Assembly (NCBI RefSeq): GCF_022549225.1
Contig: NZ_JAKZFD010000003.1
Span: 409,296 to 473,295 of the forward strand
Length of the DNA stretch: 64,000 bases
Origin: Pelomonas sp. CA6
GTDB lineage: Bacteria > Pseudomonadota > Gammaproteobacteria > Burkholderiales > Burkholderiaceae_C
Direction: 5' to 3'
Under the pieces are notes generated by a model. That model was not told where the DNA came from, made no database searches, and worked only from the letters and a program-made list of their open reading frames with translations. This document shows positions 32,207-42,000 of the stretch, piece by piece. Positions within the stretch are counted from its first letter, which is position 1; every line of letters starts with the position of its first letter. A program made the translations under genes and the position numbers.

Positions 32207-33136
32207 TCAGGCCCAGCCCAGCCAACCGAGCACGCGCGGCGCCCCGGCGAACAGCACGACCAGCCCGCCGCCGACCAGGAAGGGGCCGAAGGGCACGTAG
32301 CGGCCCTCGCGCAGGCTGGCGCGCAACTTCATCGCGATGCCGACGATGGCGCCCAGCACCGACGCGATCAGCACGATGGGCAGGATCATGGGCCAGCCCA
32401 GCCAGGCGCCCAGCGCGGCGAGCAGCTTGAAGTCGCCCTGGCCCATGCCCTCCTTGCCGGTGAGCAGCTTGAAGCCCCAGTACACCGACCACAGCGACAG
32501 ATAGCCCAGCAGCGCGCCGGCCAGCGCGCTGCCCAGCGGCACGGTCCAGCCGATCCAGGCGGCGGCCAGGCCAGCCCACAGCAGCGGCTGTGTGATGGCG
32601 TCGGGCAGCAGCGTGGTGTCCCAATCGATGCCGGCCAGTGCGACCAGCGCGGCGGCGAAGCCACACCACAGCAACACGACCGGTTGCGGGCCGAAATGCC
32701 AGGCCAACGCGGCGAACAGGGCGCCGGTCAGCAGCTCGATCAGCGGGTAGCGCTTGGCGATGGGCGCGCTGCAGGCCGAGCAGCGGCCGCGCAGGCGCAG
32801 CCAGCCCAGCAGCGGCAGGTTTTCATGCCAGCGCAGCGCATGGCCGCAGTGCGGGCAGCGCGACGGCGGCATGGCCAGCCCTAGCCTGGGCCGGGCACCC
32901 AGCGCGGCCTCCAGCATCTGGCCGGTCGCCTGCGCCTGCTGAGCCTGCGCGTCGGACAGCCCGGCGTGGGCGCGCAGGTCCTCCGCTTGCGTGAGCTGGG
33001 CGGCGCAATCGGCGATCCACTGGCGCTGCATCATGGCGGGCAGGCGATAGATCACCACGTTCAGAAAGCTGCCGATGCACAGGCCAAACACACCCAGCAC
33101 GGCCGGCGACAGCAGCCAATCAAGATCCTGACCCAT
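32207..33136 (-). CDS. pilD: Type IV prepilin leader peptidase/N-methyltransferase
   Basis: PilD cleaves prepilin leaders after glycine and methylates the new N-terminus. The 309-residue polytopic protein has the N-terminal GLCIGSFLNVVIYRLP and the zinc-binding pairs CPHC and CSAC. The two aspartic protease residues lie in ALAGIDWDTTLLPD and EGMGQGDFKLLAALGAW (GxGD). About eight membrane segments are visible. It should process the minor pilins encoded at 13.6-17.1 kb. It lies 6 bases after pilC. Confidence 0.96.
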   Translation of the reverse strand: MGQDLDWLLSPAVLGVFGLCIGSFLNVVIYRLPAMMQRQWIADCAAQLTQAEDLRAHAGLSDAQAQQAQATGQMLEAALGARPRLGLAMPPSRCPHCGHALRWHENLPLLGWLRLRGRCSACSAPIAKRYPLIELLTGALFAALAWHFGPQPVVLLWCGFAAALVALAGIDWDTTLLPDAITQPLLWAGLAAAWIGWTVPLGSALAGALLGYLSLWSVYWGFKLLTGKEGMGQGDFKLLAALGAWLGWPMILPIVLIASVLGAIVGIAMKLRASLREGRYVPFGPFLVGGGLVVLFAGAPRVLGWLGWA

Positions 33137-33142
33137 GTTGTC

Positions 33143-34381
33143 TCAAACCACCTGACCGAGCTTGAAGATGGGCAGGTACATCGCGACCACGATGCCGCCG
33201 ATGACCACGCCCAGGAACACGATGATGAACGGCTCCATCAGGCTGGACAGGGCCTTGACGGCTTCGTCGACCTCGTCCTCGTAGAACTCCGCGGCCTTGC
33301 CCAGCATGTGGTCCAGCGAACCGGATTCCTCGCCGATGCTGGACATCTGCAGCACCATGGTGGGGAAGATGCCCGTGGTCTGCATCGAGGTGGTCAGCGC
33401 CGCGCCGGTGGAGACGTCGCGCTGGATCTTCTCGGTGGCCTCGACGAAGACCGCGTTGCCCGACGCTCCGCCCACCGAGTCCAGCGCCTCGACCAGCGGC
33501 ACGCCGGCCGCGAACATCGTCGACAGCGTGCGCGTCCAGCGCGCGACCGCGGCCTTGTAGATCAGGTCGCCGAACACGGGGATCTTCAGCAGCATCCGAT
33601 CCATGGACTTCTGCATCTTCTCCGAGCGCTTCCAGCTCTGAAAGAAGAAGTACAGCCCGCCGCCCAGCCCGCCGAAGATCAGCCACCAGTATTGGACGAA
33701 GAACTCCGAGATCGCGATCACCACCAGCGTGGGTGCCGGCAGATCGGCGCCGAAGGACTTGAACACGTCCTTGAAGGCCGGCACCACGAAGATCATGATG
33801 ATCGCGGTGACGACGAAGGCCACCACCATCACGGCGATGGGGTAGGTCAGGGCCGACTTGATCTTGTTCTTCAGCGCGACGGTCTTTTCCTGGTAGATCG
33901 CCAGGCGGTCCAGCAGGGCTTCCAGGATGCCGCCCGCCTCACCCGCCTCGACCAGGTTGCAGTACAGCGCGTCGAAGTACATCGGGTGCTTGCGGAAGGC
34001 GGCGGACAGGCTGGTGCCGGTTTCCACGTCCTGGCGGATGTCGGTCAGCAGCTTGGTCAGGCGCGGGTTGGGACTGCCCCGCGCCACGATGTCGAAGGCC
34101 TGCAGCAGGGGCACGCCGGCACGCATCATCGTCGCCAGCTGGCGCGTGAACACGGCGATGTCCTTCTGTTTGATGGACTTGCCGCCGCTGGTGCGACGCT
34201 TCTTGACCTTGGTGACCAGAATGCCCTGGCGCCGCAGCGTGGCGCTGACCATGGCTTCGCCGCCGGCTCGGATCTCGCCTTTGGCGATCTTGCCGTTGCG
34301 GTCCTTGCCTTCCCACTCGTAGACGTACTCCTTGACGCCCTTGTTGGCGTTTCTGCTGCTGCTCGCACTCGCCGTCGCCAT
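33143..34381 (-). CDS. pilC: Type IV pilus inner-membrane platform protein PilC
   Basis: This is a 412-residue polytopic protein with two GspF domains, marked by the parallel sequences FTRQLATMMRAGVPLLQAF and WTRTLSTMFAAGVPLVEAL. Three membrane segments are visible, including YPIAVMVVAFVVTAIIMIFV and FIIVFLGVVIGGIVVAMYLP. The ATG at 34381 follows GAGGAG; ten further upstream codons lack family similarity. PilC couples the PilB motor to pilin insertion. It is 37 bases downstream of pilB. Confidence 0.96.
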   Translation of the reverse strand: MATASASSSRNANKGVKEYVYEWEGKDRNGKIAKGEIRAGGEAMVSATLRRQGILVTKVKKRRTSGGKSIKQKDIAVFTRQLATMMRAGVPLLQAFDIVARGSPNPRLTKLLTDIRQDVETGTSLSAAFRKHPMYFDALYCNLVEAGEAGGILEALLDRLAIYQEKTVALKNKIKSALTYPIAVMVVAFVVTAIIMIFVVPAFKDVFKSFGADLPAPTLVVIAISEFFVQYWWLIFGGLGGGLYFFFQSWKRSEKMQKSMDRMLLKIPVFGDLIYKAAVARWTRTLSTMFAAGVPLVEALDSVGGASGNAVFVEATEKIQRDVSTGAALTTSMQTTGIFPTMVLQMSSIGEESGSLDHMLGKAAEFYEDEVDEAVKALSSLMEPFIIVFLGVVIGGIVVAMYLPIFKLGQVV

Positions 34382-34418
34382 ACTTGCTCCTCGCTGCGCG
34401 GGACCGCGCAACTGCCTG

Positions 34419-36140
34419 TTATTCGTTGGTTGCCGCCAGCACTTCCTCCAGGGTGGTCACCCCGGCGCGGACCTTGACCAGTCCGGACTGGCGCAGATCT
34501 CGCACGCCTTCGGCGCGGGCCTGCTCGGCGATGTCCATCGCCGTGCCTTCGGAAAGGATGATGCGCTGAATTGCCTCGGAGATCGGCATCACTTGGTAAA
34601 GACCGACACGTCCCCGATAACCATTGTTGCAATTTGAGCAACCTACGGCACGGTAGGGGCGCCAGCTGCCATCCAGCTCGGTCTCGGCAAAGCCAGCGCG
34701 CAACAGCGCGTCGCGCGGATAGTCGGCGGGGGCCTTGCAGTTTTCGCACAGGCGCCGAGCCAGACGCTGCGCTGTGATCAGCAGCACGCTGGACGCGATG
34801 TTGAACGGCGCCACGCCCATGTTCAGCAGCCGGGTCAGTGTGGTCGGCGCGTCGTTGGTGTGCAGCGTGGACATCACCATGTGGCCAGTCTGCGCGGCCT
34901 TGATCGCGATGTCCGCGGTTTCGAGGTCGCGGATTTCGCCCACCATGATCACGTCGGGATCCTGGCGCAGAAAGGCCTTCAGCGCGGCGGCGAAGGTCAG
35001 CCCGGCCTTGTCGTTGACGTTGACCTGGTTGATGCCCGGCAGGTTGATTTCCGCCGGATCTTCGACGGTGGAGATGTTGGTGCCAGGCTGATTGAGGATG
35101 TTCAGGCAGGTGTACAGCGAGACCGTCTTGCCCGAGCCGGTGGGGCCGGTGACCAGGATCATGCCGTAGGGCCGATGGATCGCGTGCAGCAGGCGTTCTT
35201 TCTCGATCTTCTCGTAGCCCAGCGCCTCGATGCCCAGCTGGGCCGACGAGGGGTCGAGGATACGGATGACGATCTTTTCGCCGAACAGCGTGGGCAGCGT
35301 GGAGACGCGGAAGTCGATGGCCTTGCTGCCGAACTTCAGCTTCATGCGGCCGTCTTGCGGCACGCGCCGCTCGGCGATGTCCAGCCGCGAAATCACCTTG
35401 ATGCGCGAAGACAGCTTGTCCTTGATCGCGATGGGCGGCTGGGTGATCTCGCGCAGCTCGCCGTCGACGCGGAAGCGCACCCGGTAATGGAACTCGTAGG
35501 GCTCGAAGTGCAGGTCGGAGGCGCGCATGTTGATCGCGTCCACCAGCATCTTCTGCAGGAAGCGCACCACCGGGGCGTCCTCGACCTCGGCGATGTCGGC
35601 CGTTTCCTGCGGGGTGGCCGGCTCATCGTCGGCGATGTCGAAATCGAAGTCGCCGCCGGCCAGCGAGTCCAGCGCCTCGGCCGCGCTGGCGCCGGTCGCA
35701 TTGAGCAGCTTGGCGAGCTTGTCGTGTTCGACGATGACCCATTCCGGCGTGAGCTGGGTCGTGAACTTCACGCGCTCGATCACGTCCGGCTCGGTGGGGT
35801 CGGCGCCGCCGATGAAGAGCCGGTTGCCACGCCGCGCCAGCGCCACCACGCCGTACTGCTGCGCCAGCTTGGGGTCGATGATGTTCTGCGGCAGCTTGTG
35901 CGGATCGATGGCGTTGAGGTCCAGCAGCGGCAGGGCCAGCGCCACCGACAGGGTGTGGGCCAGATCGCTGGGTGTCACGGCACCGGCGGCCATCACCGCA
36001 TTGACGAAGCTGACGCGCTTCTCGCGCGCCTGCTTCACCAGATCCTCGGCGGCCTTGGCCGGCAGCTTGCCGGCATGAACCAGGACGCGGGCCACGCCGG
36101 AGAGGGCGGACTGGGGCGGATCGATCAGGGTGCTATCCAC
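34419..36140 (-). CDS. pilB: Type IV pilus extension ATPase PilB
   Basis: PilB powers pilus polymerisation. The 573-residue protein has an N-terminal GspE/MshEN domain (about residues 20-170) and the ATPase core with Walker A GPTGSGKTVSLY, Asp box and Walker B DPDVIMVGEIRD and His box HTNDAPTTL. The zinc tetracysteine pairs are CENC and CSNC, in LARRLCENCKAP and YRAVGCSNCNNGY. I chose the GTG at 36140 (VDSTLIDPP) for normal family length; the frame extends 33 codons further without homology, and the ribosome site is weak. It heads the pilB-pilC-pilD run. Confidence 0.93.
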   Translation of the reverse strand: MDSTLIDPPQSALSGVARVLVHAGKLPAKAAEDLVKQAREKRVSFVNAVMAAGAVTPSDLAHTLSVALALPLLDLNAIDPHKLPQNIIDPKLAQQYGVVALARRGNRLFIGGADPTEPDVIERVKFTTQLTPEWVIVEHDKLAKLLNATGASAAEALDSLAGGDFDFDIADDEPATPQETADIAEVEDAPVVRFLQKMLVDAINMRASDLHFEPYEFHYRVRFRVDGELREITQPPIAIKDKLSSRIKVISRLDIAERRVPQDGRMKLKFGSKAIDFRVSTLPTLFGEKIVIRILDPSSAQLGIEALGYEKIEKERLLHAIHRPYGMILVTGPTGSGKTVSLYTCLNILNQPGTNISTVEDPAEINLPGINQVNVNDKAGLTFAAALKAFLRQDPDVIMVGEIRDLETADIAIKAAQTGHMVMSTLHTNDAPTTLTRLLNMGVAPFNIASSVLLITAQRLARRLCENCKAPADYPRDALLRAGFAETELDGSWRPYRAVGCSNCNNGYRGRVGLYQVMPISEAIQRIILSEGTAMDIAEQARAEGVRDLRQSGLVKVRAGVTTLEEVLAATNE

Positions 36141-36368
36141 GGGCGGGCAGGATCCTCGGTACAAGTCGGCCCGCGGCCATCCATGCCGCAGGCGCGCCTG
36201 GCGCACGAGGGGAGGATGCGTCCCAACCTCGCGTTCCAATGACGCTCATTGGCATGGACTGTATACGAGCCGGACGGACGGGCGGCGACCGAAGTCGCCG
36301 GAAGAAACCCCGCATTTCGCCCCTTGGGCGGAGCCCGCGCCCATGGCAGGGCTCCGGTCCGCGCCTCT

Positions 36369-38936
36369 TTACTGAACCGGCAGGATGATCACCATGCCGG
36401 ACCCGCCGTTGGTGGGCTGGGTCTTGGTCGCCAGCACCAGCCCGTTTCCGCCGCTCCCTGGCGCTCCAGCGCCGGCGCCTTGGGCGCCGACGCCGCCGGC
36501 CCCGGCCGAACTGCCCAGGCCCAGGGCCGGCGCGGCGAACGAGGCGGTGCCGCCGCTGCCCGGCGTGGCGAATATGAGATCGCCGTTGTCGCTGCTGTAG
36601 ATGTGGGGTGAGCCGGCCTTGCCCCCTCTTGCCGTGAGGACGGTGAGGCCCTGGTAAACGACCAGGGAGTCCCCCCCGTCGCCAGACGCGGGCGGGGGGT
36701 AGCTGACCGGTACCCTCACGCCAGGGATGCTGGCGACCCCGGGACTGCCTGCCGCGACGGTCAGTACGCTGCCAGGGGTCACGCTGAGGTAGACCCGCTG
36801 GTAGGCGCCGGCCCCTCCGCCTCCGCCATTGTTGGCCCCGTAGTAGGCCTCATCGACTTGCGCACATAGGGATACCGAGGGGCGGCAATTGAAGGCATTG
36901 CTTCCTCCGCCGCCACCGCCCCAGGCCTCGATCAGCACGGCATGGATGCCCGCGGGCACGGTGTAGCTTCCGGAGGAGGTGAAGAGCGCGGCGCCCGGCC
37001 CGGCAGGGCCTGTCGGTCCTGTCGGTCCTGTCGGTCCGGCCGATCCGTTTGTCCCATTGCAGACAAAGCTGGAGGACTGTATTTCGGCTGCATCGAGAAT
37101 GCCGTTGGCGTTGCTGTCCAGGCCCACGCTGATGCGCTGGCCGCCGTTGCTGCAGTTGGCGCCGGCAAGCTCGGGCGTCACCAGCATGCGTGCGGTCAAC
37201 CCGGAGGGACCGGTGGGCCCCGCAGGCCCTGTCGGGCCGGACGCGCCGTTGCAGATGTAGCTGGAGGACTGGATCTCGGCTGCATCGAGAACGCCATTGG
37301 CGTTGGCATCCAGCCCCACGCTGACCCGCTGGCCGCCGTTGACGCAGTTGGCGCCTGGGAGCTCGGGTGTCATCAGCATGCGGGCCGTGAGGCCCGAAGG
37401 CCCGGCCGCTCCGTTGCAGAGATAACTGGAGGACTGGATCTCCGCGGAGTCCAACACGCCGTTGGCATTGCTGTCCAGCCCCACGCTGACACGCTGCCCG
37501 CCCGTGGCGCAATTGGCGCCGGGCGGCTCGGCCATCATCAGCATGCGGGTGTTGAGGCCGGAGGGGCCCGTCGGTCCTGTGGGGCCTGTGGGGCCTGCCG
37601 TGCCGTTGCAGGCGTACTGGACATTGGCGACCTCGCTGGCGCTCAGCACGCCATCGCGATTGGCGTCGACACCTGCCGAGATCTTGCTTCCGCCGGCGCT
37701 GCAATGCGGGCCGGCCGGCTCCGCCTGCACATCGACCAGGCTGGCCAGGCCGTTGCCTCCGGGCGCACCGTTGCACAGATAGCGGGTGGCGCTGACCTCG
37801 TCGGCATCCAACACCTGGTTGCGGTTGCGATCCAGCCCCAGCGTGACCTTGTTGCCGCCGACCGCGCAGTTCGTCCCGGCCGGCTCGACCACGAGGGCGA
37901 ACAGGCTGTTCAGACCCGATTCGCCGGGGCTGCCATTCGAACCATTCGAACCGTTCGTGCCGTTGCAGACATAGCCGGTCGATTCGATCTCGTCGCCATC
38001 CAGCATGCCGTTGCCATTGCGGTCCGGTCCTGCGCTGATGCGTTGTCCGCCAGCGGGGCAATGGCTGCCCGGTGGCTCGGTCGTCTGCAAGATGCGCGTG
38101 CTCAGGCCCGGAGCCCCGGTGGGGCCGGTCGGGCCGGCGGTGCCGGAGCACACGTACTGGACCGCGGCGATCTCGTCGCTGTCCAGCACCTGGTTGCGAT
38201 TGCGGTCCTCGCCCGCGGTGATCTTGCTGCCACCGGCGACGCAGCGCTCTCCGGCTGGCTCTGCCACGACATGGACCAGGCTGGCCGCGCCGGCCGGTCC
38301 CGTCACGCTGCACAGGTAATGGGTGGCCGCGATTTCCGACGCGTCGAGCCGGCCGTCGCCATTGCGATCTTCTCCTGTGCTGACCTTGCTGCCGCCTTGA
38401 GCGCAATAGGTGCTGGCCGGTTCGGCCTGCAGCGCCATGAGGCGCGCGGGGCGGGCGGCGGCGGGCTTGGCCTCGCACACATGGGAGACCGCGCTGATCT
38501 CGGCACCGTCCAGCACGCCGTTGCCGTTGGCATCCAGCCCCGCCTGCACCCGGGTGCCGCCCTGCGCGCAGCGCGCGCCGGCTGGCTCGATGGCCAAGGC
38601 CACCAGTGTGGGCCGGGCCGCCGTGTCACTGCGGCAGACATACTGGGTGTTGCGGATCTCCGCGCTGTCCAGCACGCCGTTCTGGTTGAGGTCGGCGCCG
38701 GATTCGATCCGCGTGCCTCCCAGCGCGCAGCGGGCGCCGGCCGCTTCGGGCTGCAGATTCACCAGTGGTGACAGCGCCAAGGGTGTGCCGGGCGCGTTCT
38801 GCGGCTCCGGGGTCCCGCCGCCATCGCCGCATGCTGCCAGCAGCGCGCCCAGCGCCATTGCCAGCGCGCCTTGTCCGAGACGCCGCTCCATCGTCGACGG
38901 CTTCTTCACGCCCGTCGTCCGCTTGTACTCCTTCAT
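36369..38936 (-). CDS. Lipoprotein with ten EF-hand/disulfide repeats, collagen-like linkers and Gly-rich C-terminus
   Basis: This 855-residue product is of unknown function. GAGGAAGG precedes the ATG by 6 bases. The lipobox LLAAC places the acylated cysteine at 36. Residues 57-628 hold ten repeats. Each has two cysteines exactly 31 residues apart and, between them, a canonical 12-residue EF-hand loop of the form DxNxNGxLDxxE, preceded by GG-(K/R)(V/I)-G. The pattern resembles the DUF7151-type repeat. Several linkers are collagen-like GPT/GPA triplets (about 267-279, 448-463, 567-580, 633-648) or NGS triplets. Residues 655-855 form a Gly-rich domain with AWGGGGGGSN and GGGGGAGAY. The last three repeats are nearly identical. 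It is probably a rigid, calcium-stabilised surface stalk. Confidence 0.85.
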   Translation of the reverse strand: MKEYKRTTGVKKPSTMERRLGQGALAMALGALLAACGDGGGTPEPQNAPGTPLALSPLVNLQPEAAGARCALGGTRIESGADLNQNGVLDSAEIRNTQYVCRSDTAARPTLVALAIEPAGARCAQGGTRVQAGLDANGNGVLDGAEISAVSHVCEAKPAAARPARLMALQAEPASTYCAQGGSKVSTGEDRNGDGRLDASEIAATHYLCSVTGPAGAASLVHVVAEPAGERCVAGGSKITAGEDRNRNQVLDSDEIAAVQYVCSGTAGPTGPTGAPGLSTRILQTTEPPGSHCPAGGQRISAGPDRNGNGMLDGDEIESTGYVCNGTNGSNGSNGSPGESGLNSLFALVVEPAGTNCAVGGNKVTLGLDRNRNQVLDADEVSATRYLCNGAPGGNGLASLVDVQAEPAGPHCSAGGSKISAGVDANRDGVLSASEVANVQYACNGTAGPTGPTGPTGPSGLNTRMLMMAEPPGANCATGGQRVSVGLDSNANGVLDSAEIQSSSYLCNGAAGPSGLTARMLMTPELPGANCVNGGQRVSVGLDANANGVLDAAEIQSSSYICNGASGPTGPAGPTGPSGLTARMLVTPELAGANCSNGGQRISVGLDSNANGILDAAEIQSSSFVCNGTNGSAGPTGPTGPTGPAGPGAALFTSSGSYTVPAGIHAVLIEAWGGGGGGSNAFNCRPSVSLCAQVDEAYYGANNGGGGGAGAYQRVYLSVTPGSVLTVAAGSPGVASIPGVRVPVSYPPPASGDGGDSLVVYQGLTVLTARGGKAGSPHIYSSDNGDLIFATPGSGGTASFAAPALGLGSSAGAGGVGAQGAGAGAPGSGGNGLVLATKTQPTNGGSGMVIILPVQ
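37009..37035. repeat. Coding 9-bp tandem repeat (collagen-like GPT)
   Basis: Three perfect copies of cctgtcggt, which encode GPT-GPT-GPT on the minus strand, lie within the last collagen-like linker of the repeat lipoprotein. The unit length is a multiple of three, so slippage would change linker length without breaking the frame. Similar short GPT tracts are near 37570-37600 and an NGS tract near 37935-37960. Confidence 0.8.
37053..38768 (-). repeat. Ten coding repeats of EF-hand/cysteine module
   Basis: The repeats encode residues 57-628 of the lipoprotein. First-cysteine positions are 70, 123, 178, 232, 293, 357, 412, 476, 531 and 595; each partner cysteine is exactly 31 residues later. 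Repeat lengths differ only through the linker. Repeats 8-10 share GLDSNAN/GLDANAN and AEIQSSS, pointing to recent duplication. Confidence 0.85.
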
Positions 38937-39050
38937 CCGTCGCCTTCCTCTGCCGGTCTTGGGCGCAGGACTCTAAGAAAGCAACGTAAGCAGGTCGTGA
39001 GAGTGGGATCGGCGGAGGACGAAGGGGCGCCGCCGAATCGGGGACGCCGC

Positions 39051-42000
39051 TCAGCCGCCCTGCGTCAGTCCGTGGATCTGCGCCAGTCGGTCCAGACGTC
39101 GCAGCAGTCCGGCCGCGTGCTGGTCATGCGCCAGCGCGCGAGCCTCGGCGCTCAGCGCCGCGGCTTGCTGCGCCTGCCCTTGGCGGGCCAGGCCGATGGC
39201 CTGCAGCAGCAGGACCTCGGCCTGGCAGTAAAGGTCTTGGGACTGTTCCAGATGGCGCCGCGTGTGGGCCACCGTGTCGGCCAGCTCCTCGTGGAGGTCC
39301 AGTTGCAGCAGGATGGATGTGACCACCCAGTTGGCCGTGGTGCTGCCGGCCTGGTAGGCCTGGCGGAAAGTCTGGGCCGCCTGCTGCACGGCGCCCACAT
39401 CGCTCAGCCGATCCTCCCGGGCGTCGCACCACAGCACGAACAGCCCATGGATGCCTTGCCACAGCGGGAAACCGAAGCGGCGCGCCAGGCCCAACCCCTC
39501 CTCGGCGTGTCGACGCGCGGCCCGCGCGTCGTCGTCGGACCAGTGCATTGCCGCGACGAAGGCGAGCACGAAGCACAGCGCGTGGGGCTGGCCGCCCTGG
39601 CGTGCCAGGGCAAGACCCTGCCGTGCCGCGACCTGGGCTTGGGCCATGTCGCCGAGGAACCAGCAGGTCCAGACCTGGAAGGCGCGGATCAGCACACCCA
39701 AGTCGTCGCTCCAGTAGCGGGTGCGTTCCTCGGCCGGCAAGGCCTCGGCCAGCGCCGCACCTTCCTGCTGGTAGGCCAGCGCCTCCTTGAACTCGCCATG
39801 CCAGAACAATGAGTTGCCCAGCGCGAAGCAGACCATCAGCCGCTTGGTGGGCGAGTCGGCGAGCCGCTCCAGGCGTCGGCCTATCGCCAACCCCTCCGTG
39901 CTTTTCTGCGAACTGCCACCCATGTACAGGCCGCTCAGGGCCCGGAACAGATCTTCGTCGTCCTCGGGGCGCCCGTTGGCCTTGATCTCCTTGGCGATGG
40001 ACTCGAACAGCGCATAGCCGAGTGCGGATCCGTAGCCCTGGCTGAGCAGCGAGGCGTGGGCGACCGCGAACTGCAACGCGCGGATCAGCGCCGGCTCGTC
40101 GGCTGCATGCCATTCGGCCAGCGCCAGCGCGCGTTGCAGGCTGCGCAGCGCATCGCTGGCGAACTGTCGACCCATGGCCGCCATGCCGGCGCGCTGCCAC
40201 CAGGCGATCGCCGGGCGCCACTGCTGGGAGGCCTCCAGGTGGGCCGCGACCTCGCCGGGCATGGCCTCGGGCTGCACGGCCAGCCAGCCGGCAAAGCGGG
40301 CGTGCACCTGGCGGGCCTGGCCGGACGGCAGGCTGCGGTAGGCTGCATCGCGGATCAGGGCGTGACGGAAGGCGTAGCTCTGTCGGCCCAGCGGCACGAT
40401 CAGACGGCAATGGCAGGCCAGTTCCAGCACGGGCTGCAGCTCCTGGTGTGGCCACAGCAACGTCAGATGGCTGGCATGGAACTCATTGCCCAGCACGGCG
40501 GCCGACTGCAGCACCGGCTTGAACGCACCCATCCGGTCCAGCTCCAGCGTCAGCAGCTCGTCCACCTGGTGGGCGGGCGAGGACTCGCCCGCCAGGCGCC
40601 GGCGAACCAGATGCTCGATGAACAGCGGCACGCCGGCGCTGTCTGCCGCGATTTGGCGGTGCGCAGCCTCGTCCAGCTGTCCGTGAGGGTCGCACAGGGT
40701 AACCAACTGGCCTGCGGCCCCCTGTGCCAGTGCGCCGAGTTCCAGCAGATGCGGCGGCGTTGCCGCCGCGCCCGCGCCGGCATCCGGCCTTGTGGTGCTC
40801 AACAGCAGTAAGCGCTGCTCGGCCAGCAGGCCGGCATAGTGCGACAGCCATTCGCGGGTGGCCAGGTCGGACCAGTGCAGATCGTCCCCCCACAGCAGCA
40901 CCGGCTGCCGCTGAGCGAGCGCATCGAGGAGGGCGAAGCAGGCCCAGAAGCGCTGGTCGCGGCCTTCCAGCGGGGCGCTGGCGGCCGTGTCTTCGTCGAA
41001 AAGAAAGTGCAGCAGGGTGGCGAGCAGTTCCTCGCGGTCGGGCAGGCCGGTGAGCAAGGCGGCGAGGCGCGCCTGGGCGGCGCTCCGGCCCAGCGCTTGT
41101 GCATCTGGCGACAAGGCACTCAGCAGCGCCGCGCGCAGCGGCGCCAGCGGGGACGACTGCCGCTCCAGTGCCCCATGCATGCGCAGCACCAGGCCTCCTT
41201 GCGCTTCCACCTGCGCAGCGAAGGCTTGCGCCAGCCGGGTCTTGCCCACGCCGGCCTCGCCCTGAACCACCACCCAAGCCGGCCGACCTTCGGTGGCGAA
41301 CCGCCAGTGGCGTATCAGGATGGCCAGTTCCTTCTCGCGGCCCACCAGCGCGTAGCGGCGTTGCGCGGGCGGATCTTCCTCGCGGGATTCGGGTTGGAGG
41401 ACAAGGGCGCCCTGCGCGGTGGTGGCGAACATCGCCACCCGGTCGGCCAAGGCCTTGTTGCCCAGCGCCATGCCGGGGCCGGCCTGCTGTGACAGTGCCC
41501 GGGCCTCGTCGGGGAGGTCGCCAAACCAGTCCACGCCCTCGGGGCCGGAATGGCAGCCCATCTGCCCCCAGACGAGGCCGACGCGCAGGCGCCCAGGCAG
41601 GGCCTTGAGCAGTTCTCGCACGGCCAATGCACAGCGGCGTGCCGCCTGCTCGGGGTGGCCGGCGTCGCCGAAGCCCGCGTGGAATCCTCGTCCGGTGACG
41701 GGCCGCACATCGGCGTGCCAGGGTCGCAGCAAGGTGCGCGCGGCCTGCAAGGTGGTCGCGTCCAGCTCGCTCGACGAGGCTGCCGGTGCCGCCACGGTCA
41801 CGAAACACCAGGCCATGGCGCGCGTTTCGCGCATCAGCGGGGCCTCGGGCCCGCAAGGCTCGGATTCCAGCGGCACCGTGCTGCGCGGTTCGACCAAGGT
41901 GCGTAAACGCGGCGAGACCCGCAGGCCTAGCTCGCCAAGCAGCTTGCGGTCCAGCTCGACCAGCACCTGCTGGGCACCGCGGCGGTCGCCCACCCGAAGC

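Noticed and set aside
36283..36300. 7-bp hairpin CGGCGAC-CGAA-GTCGCCG between the repeat lipoprotein and pilB
   Set aside because: It has no T-run on either strand, so it was not called a terminator.
37053..38768. Direct repeats resembling a CRISPR-like array
   Set aside because: Units are protein-coding modules of variable length with no constant repeat and unique spacer pattern, and no cas genes are nearby.
36942..38771. 609-codon open frame antisense to the repeat lipoprotein
   Set aside because: Its repeats only reflect the coding repeats on the other strand; no start signal or family similarity.
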